Made by a program: the position numbers and the translations under genes
Shown: positions 12,654-19,914 of the stretch, piece after piece
Numbering within the stretch: the stretch's first letter is position 1
Layout of the letters: the number at the start of each line of letters is the position of its first letter
Assembly: GCA_965660195.1 (NCBI GenBank)
Contig: CBFHZM010000026.1
Coordinates: 1-22,126, forward strand
Origin: JAYODZ01 sp965660195
Lineage (GTDB): Bacteria > Pseudomonadota > Alphaproteobacteria > RS24
Length of the DNA: 22,126 nucleotides
Direction: 5' to 3'
The notes under the pieces: generated by a model
The model's database searches: none
Told to the model about the DNA's origin: nothing
What the model saw: the letters and a program-made list of their open reading frames with translations, nothing else

Positions 12654-13935
12654 ATGGATCTTGCATCAAAATTGTGTCGTCGCGCTCTGGCGAGGTTGAT
12701 AACAGCGTCACCGGTGTTTTAATCAGCTCTTCAATATAGCGCACATATTGTACAGCATTTGCTGGCAGATCGGCCCAACTGCGGGCTCCATAGCTGGTTT
12801 CTTGCCAGCCGGGGAGCGTTTCATAAATCGGCTCGACGCGAGCCTGCTCTCGCGCTGTCGCGGGCAGATAATCAATCTCTTCACCATCTAATTTATAGCC
12901 AACGCAGATTTTTATTTCGTCAAAGCCATCCAAAACATCGAGCTTGGTCAGCGCAATGCCATCAATACCACCGGTGCGAGCCGACTGGCGAACGAGCACA
13001 GCGTCAAACCAGCCGCAGCGCCGCTTGCGGCCCGTTACCGTACCAAATTCATGGCCTCGCTCACCTAAACGCTGTCCCACTTCATTGTCTTGCTCGGTCG
13101 GAAATGGCCCCTCGCCAACCCGCGTCGTGTATGCCTTGGTAATGCCCAAAACATGCGTCAAAGCCGAAGGACCAATGCCGCTGCCGACAGCAGCTTGCCC
13201 AGCAATCGTGTTCGAGCTAGTTACAAAGGGATACGTTCCATGGTCGATATCGAGCAGCGCCCCTTGCGCCCCTTCGAATAAAATACGGTCGCCACGACGA
13301 CGGGCAGCATCCAATAGACGCCAAATCGGGGCGATATAATCGGTCACTTTCGGCGCAATCTCTTGCAAACGCTTCAGCAAGTCAGCGCCGTCAAATTCCG
13401 GTAAGCCTAAGCCGCGACGGATTGCATTATGGTGCTGTAACAGGTCGGTTATACGGGCTTGTAAATTATCTTGCTGCAACAAATCGGCCATGCGAATAGC
13501 GCGCCGGCCGACCTTATCTTCATAAGCTGGTCCGATCCCGCGCTTGGTGGTGCCAATTTTGGTGCCGCCATTGGTGCCCTCGCGGGCGGCGTCAAGCTCT
13601 TGATGCACGGGTAAAATAAGCACCGCATTCTCGGCAATTTTCAGATTCTCAGGCGAGATCTCAACACCTTGTTCCCGCAACCGCTCGATTTCAGCTACCA
13701 AGGCCCAAGGATCAACCACCACGCCATTACCGATAACCGACAGTTTTCCGGGACGCACAATACCCGAGGGCAGCAAACTCAATTTATAGGTTGTGCCATT
13801 GATGACCAGTGTGTGACCTGCGTTATGGCCGCCTTGAAAGCGAACAACAATATCGGCACGGATCGACAGCCAATCAACAATCTTTCCTTTACCTTCATCG
13901 CCCCATTGCGAGCCAACCACGACAACATTGGCCAT
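12643..13935 (-). CDS. purA: Adenylosuccinate synthetase PurA
   Basis: A 430-residue enzyme joining IMP and aspartate with GTP to give adenylosuccinate, the first step from IMP to AMP. The N-terminal GTP-binding loop GSQWGDEGKGK (8-18) is diagnostic, followed by FQGGHNAGHTLV with the catalytic His. GTTKRGIGPAYEDK, FEGAQGALLDIDHGTYPFVT and TGRKRRCGWFD are further signatures, and length is standard. ATG 13933-13935 has AGAGGA 8 nt upstream. It is 15 nt downstream of serA and therefore likely the last gene of the serC-serA-purA transcript. It converges with rpoH and overlaps it by 4 nt. Confidence 0.97.
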   Translation of the reverse strand: MANVVVVGSQWGDEGKGKIVDWLSIRADIVVRFQGGHNAGHTLVINGTTYKLSLLPSGIVRPGKLSVIGNGVVVDPWALVAEIERLREQGVEISPENLKIAENAVLILPVHQELDAAREGTNGGTKIGTTKRGIGPAYEDKVGRRAIRMADLLQQDNLQARITDLLQHHNAIRRGLGLPEFDGADLLKRLQEIAPKVTDYIAPIWRLLDAARRRGDRILFEGAQGALLDIDHGTYPFVTSSNTIAGQAAVGSGIGPSALTHVLGITKAYTTRVGEGPFPTEQDNEVGQRLGERGHEFGTVTGRKRRCGWFDAVLVRQSARTGGIDGIALTKLDVLDGFDEIKICVGYKLDGEEIDYLPATAREQARVEPIYETLPGWQETSYGARSWADLPANAVQYVRYIEELIKTPVTLLSTSPERDDTILMQDPFED

Positions 13936-13950
13936 CGACCTTGTCCTCTT

Positions 13951-15528
13951 CTAGAAATACAGTTTTTTAACTTGCCCGACCTGAGGCAGAGCTTGCAATT
14001 TTTCGAGCACCGCATCTGATACATCATCATCAATGCTGATCAGTGAAATGGCGTCGCCATTAGGTTTATCACGCCCCAAGCTAAAAGAGGCAATATTGAT
14101 GTTATTTTCACCAAGAACATTGCCAAGGGCACCGATAAAGCCGGGGCGATCGGTATTTGTTACATACAAGATCCGCGGCGAAAGCTCGGCCTCCATATTG
14201 ATGCCCTTTACTTGAATAACCCGCGGCTTACCGTCAGAGAACACAGTGCCGGCAACGGATCGTGTCTGGCGCTCTGTTTCAATGGTCAGGCGAATATAGC
14301 TGTCATAGGCACCAGCCGCATCTTGTTTGGCCTCCGCTATCTGTAGACCGCGTTGTTTCGCTATCGCTGGCGCGCTTACCATGTTGACTTCGCTCATCAT
14401 CGGGCGCAACAGGCCCGCAATTGCCGCGGCCGTCAGAGGTGCGGTATTCAAGTCACTGACCTCGCCAGCATATTCCAGCGTTACAGAACTAATACGGGTT
14501 TCAGTCATTTGACCAGCAAACATTCCCAATTGCTCGGCTAAAGCTACAAAAGGTCGCAAACGCGGCGCATCTTCGGCCGAGATCGATGGCATGTTGATGG
14601 CATTGGAAACCGCCCCTGTCAGGAGGAAATCTGCCATTTGCTCTGCCACTTGCAACGCCACATTTTCTTGCGCCTCTTCCGTTGCAGCACCAAGATGCGG
14701 CGTACAGACAACATTTTCCATACCGAAGAAGATGCTTTCTTTCGCAGGCTCCTCTTCAAATACATCGAGCGCCGCGCCAGCCACATGGCCACTATCCAAA
14801 GCAGCTTTGAGGTCTTTTTCAACAATCAAACCGCCGCGGGCACAGTTGATAATCCGAACACCTTTTTTTGTTTTCGCTAAAGCTTTGGTGTCGATCAAAT
14901 TCCGCGTCTTATCGGTCAAGGGTGTGTGCAAAGTAATAAAATCAGCGCGTGCCAAAAGCGCATCGAGATCAACCTTCTCAACGCCAATTTCAATCGCGCG
15001 CTCAGGCGTCAAAAATGGGTCAAACGCGATCACGCGCATCTTCAGGCCAATACCGCGCGAGGCCACGATCGAACCAATATTCCCGCAGCCAATAACACCG
15101 AGCGTCTTGCCCGTCAGCTCGACACCCATAAAGCGGTTCTTTTCCCACTTGCCGTCATGTGTTGAGCGGTTGGCCTCTGGAATTTCACGCGCCAGCGCAA
15201 ACATCATAGCAATGGCGTGCTCGGCCGTGGTGATCGAGTTACCAAAAGGCGTGTTCATGACCACAATACCGCGCTCGGTCGCAGCTGGCAGATCGACATT
15301 GTCGACCCCGATACCAGCGCGGCCAATGACTTTCAGCTTATCGGCAGCGGCAATCACCGGCGGCGTTGCCTTGGTCGAAGAGCGAACGGCCAGGCCGTCA
15401 TAGTTACCAATGATTTTAATCAGCTCCTCGCGATCCAAACCAGTAATGACATCAACCTCAAGACCACGATCACGAAAAATTTGTTCAGCTGCCGGGCTCA
15501 TTTTATCGGCAATTAATACTTTAGGCAT
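13951..15528 (-). CDS. serA: D-3-phosphoglycerate dehydrogenase SerA (long form with ACT domain)
   Basis: A 525-residue enzyme for the first step of serine synthesis, oxidising 3-phosphoglycerate with NAD. The substrate-domain motif RAGIGVDNVD is at 70-79, the nucleotide-binding GCGNIG at 147-152, and the catalytic His lies in TPHLGAATEEAQ. After about residue 320 comes the intervening (ASB-like) domain typical of the long form, and the last 75 residues are an ACT domain (LYVTNTDRPGFIGALGNVLG, NNINIASFSLGR), the usual site of serine feedback control. AAGGA lies 8 nt before ATG 15526-15528. It follows serC by 30 nt on the same strand, placing two consecutive serine enzymes in one operon. Confidence 0.97.
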   Translation of the reverse strand: MPKVLIADKMSPAAEQIFRDRGLEVDVITGLDREELIKIIGNYDGLAVRSSTKATPPVIAAADKLKVIGRAGIGVDNVDLPAATERGIVVMNTPFGNSITTAEHAIAMMFALAREIPEANRSTHDGKWEKNRFMGVELTGKTLGVIGCGNIGSIVASRGIGLKMRVIAFDPFLTPERAIEIGVEKVDLDALLARADFITLHTPLTDKTRNLIDTKALAKTKKGVRIINCARGGLIVEKDLKAALDSGHVAGAALDVFEEEPAKESIFFGMENVVCTPHLGAATEEAQENVALQVAEQMADFLLTGAVSNAINMPSISAEDAPRLRPFVALAEQLGMFAGQMTETRISSVTLEYAGEVSDLNTAPLTAAAIAGLLRPMMSEVNMVSAPAIAKQRGLQIAEAKQDAAGAYDSYIRLTIETERQTRSVAGTVFSDGKPRVIQVKGINMEAELSPRILYVTNTDRPGFIGALGNVLGENNINIASFSLGRDKPNGDAISLISIDDDVSDAVLEKLQALPQVGQVKKLYF

Positions 15529-15558
15529 TTGATATTCCTTAGAAAATTATAGCGCGGC

Positions 15559-16728
15559 TTAAGCCGTTTCATCAGCAAGTGTTTTGGCGAAGGCCCAATC
15601 GAGCCACGGCATCAACGCTGCAAGATCGCTGCTCTCGACCGTCGCACCGGCCCAAATTCGCAGACCAGCTGGCGCATCGCGATAAGCACCAATATCGTAA
15701 GCCACCTTTTCAGCCTCTAGCAGCGATACCATTTTTTTGGCAAAAGCGGCCTGCGCATCGGCGTCGCGGGATGTCACCGCCGGGTGCGAGATCACCAAGC
15801 AGACCGAAGTCGTCGAGCGATTGGCCGCATCTTGGCACAGGTAATCGACCCAGTCCGTCCGCGCCACCCAGTTTTCAATCACTGCACTATTTTGCTGCAC
15901 ACGATTCAAAAGGGCTTTACCGCCCCCAATCTCCTCCGCCCAGCGCAACGCATCGATATAATCCTCAACCGCAATCATTGATGGCGTATTAATGGTTTCA
16001 CCTTTGAAAATACCTTCAATCAGCTTACCGCCGCTCGTCAGGCGGAAAACTTTTGGTAAAGGCCAAGCAGGCGTATAGCTTTCCAGCCGCTCCACAGCGC
16101 GCGGCGACAAGATCAACATGCCATGCGCACCCTCGCCGCCCATAACTTTTTGCCAGCTATAGGTGGTAACATCGAGTTTGTCCCAAGGTAAGTCCATCGC
16201 AAAAGCAGCCGAGGTTGCATCGCACAGCGTCAGGCCTTCGCGGTTGGCCGCGATCCAGTCACCGTTTGGCACGCAAACGCCCGAGGTCGTCCCGTTCCAT
16301 GTAAAAACCACATCGCGCGAAAAATCGACGGCGCTCAGGTCGGGAAGCGCCCCATACGGGGCTTCCATTTTACGGATATCAGCAAGCTTGAGTTGCTTGA
16401 CAGCATCGGATATCCAGCCCGAGCCGAAACTCTCCCAGCCAAGAATATCAACACCGCGGGCACCGAGCATGGTCCACATGGCCATTTCAAAAGCGCCCGT
16501 GTCCGAACCCGGCACAATGCCGATCCGATAATCGTCGGGCAAGCCCAGAACAGACCGACTGCGGTCGATGGCTTCCTGCAACTTCGCTTTACCTAATTTT
16601 GATCTATGTGAACGCCCGGTCGTCGCATCTACGAGACTGTTTACGCTCCAGCCCGGACGCTTAGCACAAGGTCCAGACGAAAAGTCGGGGTTAGCCGGCC
16701 GACTTACCGGTTGTGTGACTTCACTCAT
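15559..16728 (-). CDS. serC: Phosphoserine aminotransferase SerC
   Basis: A 389-residue class V, PLP-dependent aminotransferase that converts 3-phosphohydroxypyruvate to phosphoserine using glutamate. The PLP lysine is in TTYSWQKVMGGEGAHGML (K194), and DATSAAFAMDLPWDK precedes it. FSSGPCAKRPGW and GIVPGSDTGAFEMAMW fit the alphaproteobacterial SerC subfamily, which is longer at the N-terminus than the E. coli enzyme. GAGAGGG lies about 10 nt before ATG 16726-16728. The 94-nt leader between thiD and serC has a promoter candidate and competing RNA stems, listed separately, so this operon probably has its own control. Confidence 0.96.
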   Translation of the reverse strand: MSEVTQPVSRPANPDFSSGPCAKRPGWSVNSLVDATTGRSHRSKLGKAKLQEAIDRSRSVLGLPDDYRIGIVPGSDTGAFEMAMWTMLGARGVDILGWESFGSGWISDAVKQLKLADIRKMEAPYGALPDLSAVDFSRDVVFTWNGTTSGVCVPNGDWIAANREGLTLCDATSAAFAMDLPWDKLDVTTYSWQKVMGGEGAHGMLILSPRAVERLESYTPAWPLPKVFRLTSGGKLIEGIFKGETINTPSMIAVEDYIDALRWAEEIGGGKALLNRVQQNSAVIENWVARTDWVDYLCQDAANRSTTSVCLVISHPAVTSRDADAQAAFAKKMVSLLEAEKVAYDIGAYRDAPAGLRIWAGATVESSDLAALMPWLDWAFAKTLADETA

Positions 16729-16734
16729 GATAGT

Positions 16735-16780
16735 CTACCCTCTCAGATAGTAGCCCCTCGGTGGGGAGGGGTGGCCCACC
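16735..16780 (-). promoter_or_regulatory. Structured serC leader (candidate for the alphaproteobacterial serC RNA motif)
   Basis: On the minus strand, CCCCTC (16771-16766) pairs with GAGGGG (16759-16754). Its six-base loop CCCACC (16765-16760) is the exact complement of GGTGGG (16780-16775) just upstream, so the leader can form either a tight partial pseudoknot or two mutually exclusive hairpins. A third weak stem, CTAC/GTAG (16753-16750 with 16738-16735), holds the Shine-Dalgarno GAGAGGG in its loop. A conserved serC motif of unknown ligand is known upstream of serC-serA in alphaproteobacteria; I assign it here from position and structure, not from an alignment. Confidence 0.5.
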
Positions 16781-16784
16781 TGAA

Positions 16785-16813
16785 CCGTTACAGATAAGTT
16801 CTTAGAAAGTCAA
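16785..16813 (-). promoter_or_regulatory. Candidate promoter for serC-serA-purA
   Basis: On the minus strand TTGACT (16813-16808) is a near-ideal -35, followed 17 nt later by TAACGG (16790-16785), a poor -10. The implied start, near 16778-16779, falls at the first bases of the GGTGGG arm of the leader structure. It lies immediately after the thiD stop. Confidence 0.4.
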
Positions 16814-16822
16814 TTGAGGATT

Positions 16823-17644
16823 TTACTGCTTATCTTTAGACCGCGTGAGGCCGGCGCGGTGGTTCAAGGGCCCATGCCCAGAACCTAAGCCAGGCGCCGT
16901 TTTGATCGCTTCTTGGACATACATGATCGCGTCCTCGACGGCACGCGGCAGGGCCATGCCCGCCCCCAGCAAGGCTGCAACGGCACTGGCCAGCGTACAC
17001 CCGGTGCCATGCGTATGGACAGAATCAAGTCGCTCCGTTTCAAAAACCGTAAAGCCTGACGGCTCCGCCAATAGATCCGTAATGACCCTCTCATGGCTGT
17101 GCCCGCCCTTCACGAGAACAGCACCCGCCCCTCTATCCATAAGCCAATCAGCGGCACGTTTCATATCATCGAGTGTGTCAACATCGCGCCCCATGAGAAC
17201 TGCCGCTTCTGGCATATTAGGGGTCAGCAAATGGCAAGCCGGTAGCAAGAGAGTTTCGAGCGCCGATGCCGCCGCGCGATCTAGCAGTGACGCGCCGCCC
17301 TTCGCTACCATAACGGGATCGACCACCAGCGGCAGACACCCAAAATTGTCCCATGTCTCGGCAACAACTTCGATAACCTCGCGGCGGTGCAGCATGCCTG
17401 TCTTGATAATATCGGCGCCAATGTCTTGCAGGACGGCGTGCATTTGCTGTCGTATAAAATCTGCTGGCACAGGCATCACATTATGGACACCACTGGTATT
17501 CTGCGCCGTCAAAGCCGTAATCGCGGTCATCGCATAACCGCCCATCGCTAGTATAGATTTTATATCAGCTTGAAGCCCTGCGCCGCCGCCAGAGTCCGAA
17601 CCAGCAACAACAAGAACCCGCGAAATCGGTTTCGCTACGCTCAT
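16823..17644 (-). CDS. thiD: Bifunctional hydroxymethylpyrimidine kinase / phosphomethylpyrimidine kinase ThiD
   Basis: A 273-residue ribokinase-fold enzyme phosphorylating HMP and HMP-P in thiamine synthesis. The N-terminal substrate motif is GSDSGGGAGLQADIK (15-29), followed by GGYAMTAITALTAQNTSGV. VDPVMVAKGGASLL and the C-terminal anion-hole motif HTHGTGCTLASAVAALL complete the signature. Length is typical. Its start overlaps the glmM stop by 4 nt (17641-17644), so translation is probably coupled to GlmM. There is no other thiamine gene in the window, and no TPP riboswitch could be placed because there is no leader. Confidence 0.95.
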   Translation of the reverse strand: MSVAKPISRVLVVAGSDSGGGAGLQADIKSILAMGGYAMTAITALTAQNTSGVHNVMPVPADFIRQQMHAVLQDIGADIIKTGMLHRREVIEVVAETWDNFGCLPLVVDPVMVAKGGASLLDRAAASALETLLLPACHLLTPNMPEAAVLMGRDVDTLDDMKRAADWLMDRGAGAVLVKGGHSHERVITDLLAEPSGFTVFETERLDSVHTHGTGCTLASAVAALLGAGMALPRAVEDAIMYVQEAIKTAPGLGSGHGPLNHRAGLTRSKDKQ

Positions 17645-18990
17645 ACAGCAGCGGCATCTTCTACGGCGCGGGCAATATGGGCCACGGCCGCGTCCACTTG
17701 CCTCGCATCATCGCCTTCGGCCATGATGCGAATGAGAGGTTCAGTCCCCGATTTGCGAACCAATACCCGACCCGATCCGTTGAGGCCTTCCTCGGCTTCG
17801 CGAATAGCTGTCTGCACCGCAGTTTGCGTCAAGGGCTCGCCGCTTTTATAGCGGATGTTTTTCAACACCTGCGGAACCGGATCAAACACTTTGCACAAAT
17901 CACCAACCGGCATATCGCGCCGTTTCATCACCGCCAGAACTTGAAGCGCCGCAACAAGGCCGTCACCCGTCGCTGAAAAATCGCTCAAGACGATATGACC
18001 TGATTGCTCGCCACCGACATTATAGCCACCGCGACGCATTTCTTCGACAACATAGCGATCACCGACATTGGTTCGCACCAATTCAAGTCCATCTTGGTGG
18101 AGACGGCGCTCAAGGCCCAAATTTGCCATCACCGTGGTTACGATACCATTGCGCGATAGACCGCCATTGGCGTGCCGGTCAAGCGCGATCAAACCCATAA
18201 TTTGGTCGCCATCAACGATACGACCTGTCTCATCACAAATAATCAGGCGGTCAGCATCGCCGTCGAGCGCAATTCCAATATCGGCTTTCTCCGCGACTAC
18301 GCGCTCTTGCATTTGCTTCGTATCAGTCGATCCACACCCTTTGTTGATATTAAAACCATCGGGCGAAATACCGATCGAGATTACCTCAGCTCCAAGCTCC
18401 CACAAAGCTGTCGGGGCGACACGATAGGCCGCGCCATTAGCACAGTCGATCACCACCTTAACCCCTTCCAAAGTCAACGACCGCGGGAAAGTACGCTTAG
18501 CAAATTCAATATAGCGCGACTGACTATCGTCAATCCGCTTGGCACGGCCAAGCGCATGCGGCGCCGCCAATTCCAAATTGGCTGTTGGATCCATGAGCTG
18601 CTCGATCTCATACTCAATATCGTCCGAGAGCTTAAAGCCGTCCTTACCAAATAGCTTGATGCCATTATCTTCAAACTGGTTATGCGATGCTGAAATCATT
18701 ACCCCAAGATCGGCACGCAAAGACCGCGTCAAAAACGAAACACCGGGCGTTGGGATAGGGCCAAACAAAAACACATCCATGCCCATGGAGGTAAAGCCAG
18801 CAACCAGGGCTGGCTCGATGGTGTAGCCAGATAGCCGCGTATCCTTGCCAATCACAACACGATGGCGGTGGCTACCCTTGGTGAAAAAACGGCCAGCCGC
18901 CATACCGAGGCGCAAAGCGATATCAGCCGTCATTTTGCTTTCATTGACCGTGCCGCGAATACCGTCCGTACCAAAATATTTCCGTATCAT
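17641..18990 (-). CDS. glmM: Phosphoglucosamine mutase GlmM
   Basis: A 449-residue alpha-D-phosphohexomutase that turns glucosamine-6-phosphate into glucosamine-1-phosphate for peptidoglycan and LPS precursors. The phosphoserine is S102 in MISASHNQFEDNGIKLFG. The metal loop is DGDADR, the sugar loop GGEQSGHI, and the phosphate-binding site RKSGTEPLIRIMAEG. N-terminal RKYFGTDGIRG is the family signature. GAGGGA lies 7 nt before the ATG at 18988-18990. It follows folP by 108 nt in the conserved ftsH-folP-glmM order, and overlaps thiD. Confidence 0.97.
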   Translation of the reverse strand: MIRKYFGTDGIRGTVNESKMTADIALRLGMAAGRFFTKGSHRHRVVIGKDTRLSGYTIEPALVAGFTSMGMDVFLFGPIPTPGVSFLTRSLRADLGVMISASHNQFEDNGIKLFGKDGFKLSDDIEYEIEQLMDPTANLELAAPHALGRAKRIDDSQSRYIEFAKRTFPRSLTLEGVKVVIDCANGAAYRVAPTALWELGAEVISIGISPDGFNINKGCGSTDTKQMQERVVAEKADIGIALDGDADRLIICDETGRIVDGDQIMGLIALDRHANGGLSRNGIVTTVMANLGLERRLHQDGLELVRTNVGDRYVVEEMRRGGYNVGGEQSGHIVLSDFSATGDGLVAALQVLAVMKRRDMPVGDLCKVFDPVPQVLKNIRYKSGEPLTQTAVQTAIREAEEGLNGSGRVLVRKSGTEPLIRIMAEGDDARQVDAAVAHIARAVEDAAAV

Positions 18991-19014
18991 CGCTCAATCC
19001 CTCTTCGGACAGAC

Positions 19015-19031
19015 GCTATCTTAACGATAGC
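19015..19031 (-). other. Hairpin in the folP-glmM gap
   Basis: GCTATC-N5-GATAGC forms a 6-bp stem 24 nt before the glmM start. The rest of the 108-nt gap is AT-rich, with AATATT repeated near 19036, 19060 and 19094. No T-tract follows the stem in the minus direction, so it is not a convincing terminator; it may be a leader stem or a processing site. Confidence 0.3.
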
Positions 19032-19098
19032 AAAATATTTCATAATCCTGTCGTAGCAATATTCGCTCCCGCGACAAATAACAGTAGTTTGCGAAATA

Positions 19099-19914
19099 TT
19101 ACAGGGCTTTGCGCATTTCCGTCAATTTTTGCCGCAATGCCAAAGCATCGTGGAGCTGTGCAACATCATGGGTACGAATGTAATCTGCCCCGACATCATT
19201 AGCCCATAATTCTGCCGTTAGACTCATCGGCGCCACATTATCTAAATCGCGTCCGCTACCGGCACGCAAAAAACTCTTGCGTGACACGGAGACAAAGAGT
19301 GGCAAACCAAAGCGTTGTTTCAAACGATCGAGACGGGCGAGAACGCGTAACGAAACATCCGGCGTATCGCCCAAGAAAAACCCCATGCCAGGGTCAACAA
19401 TGAGGCGATCCTCGGCCACCCCGGCAGCCAATAATGCGGCAAGGCGTTGTTCAAAGAAGGCTACAATGCGGTCTTCAATCGTCGATGCGTCACCAGCCAA
19501 GCGCTGCGCAATCCCCTTGGCTTGCACTGCATGCATGACCACCAACCGGCACGACGCTGCGGCTAATTCAGGATATAGGTCAGCCTGAGCAAAGCCGTTG
19601 ACGTCATTCAGATAATCCACACCTTGCGCAATCGCCCAGCGCTGCACCTCGGGCTCAAAACTATCAACGCTAAGTTTGTGCCCCGCCGCCTTCAGGGTCG
19701 GCCATACAGCTGCGAGGCGGGCTATTTCCGTTTCCGCCCCGACAGAAGTTGCGTCGGGATGGCTGGATGCAGCGCCCAAATCAAGGATATGAGCACCTTC
19801 CGCAACCAAACGCTCTGCATGACCGAGCGCCACGGTCGGCTCTAGATAACGCCCCCCATCGGAAAAACTATCCGCGGTCAGGTTAACAATGCCGAGGATT
19901 TGAGGCGCGCTCAT
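19099..19914 (-). CDS. folP: Dihydropteroate synthase of the Sul1/Sul2 (sulfonamide-insensitive) type, chromosomal folP
   Basis: A 271-residue DHPS, which condenses DHPPP with p-aminobenzoate. It is not canonical: LDLGAASSHPDA (44-55) stands where FolP has DIGGESTRPGA and where Sul1 and Sul2 have GPAASHPDA and GPASSNPDA. GIVNLTADSFSDGGRYL, YLNDVNGF, CRLVVMHAVQ and LPLFVSVSRKSFLRA also follow Sul1/Sul2 wording. Most telling is DPGMGFFLGD (174-183): it has the extra two residues relative to canonical DPGFGFGK, the Phe-Gly insertion shown to let Sul enzymes bind pABA while excluding sulfonamides. Catalytic Lys (SRK, 211-213) and the terminal RTHD are present, so it should be active. It overlaps ftsH by 4 nt and precedes glmM, the native folP position, with no mobile element nearby. 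The Sul comparison is from memory, not an alignment. Confidence 0.93.
   Translation of the reverse strand: MSAPQILGIVNLTADSFSDGGRYLEPTVALGHAERLVAEGAHILDLGAASSHPDATSVGAETEIARLAAVWPTLKAAGHKLSVDSFEPEVQRWAIAQGVDYLNDVNGFAQADLYPELAAASCRLVVMHAVQAKGIAQRLAGDASTIEDRIVAFFEQRLAALLAAGVAEDRLIVDPGMGFFLGDTPDVSLRVLARLDRLKQRFGLPLFVSVSRKSFLRAGSGRDLDNVAPMSLTAELWANDVGADYIRTHDVAQLHDALALRQKLTEMRKAL

Noticed and set aside
19099..19914. Acquired sul gene brought in by a mobile element
   Set aside because: There is no integrase, insertion sequence, cassette or change of composition; the gene overlaps ftsH by 4 nt and occupies the ancestral folP place, so it looks native.
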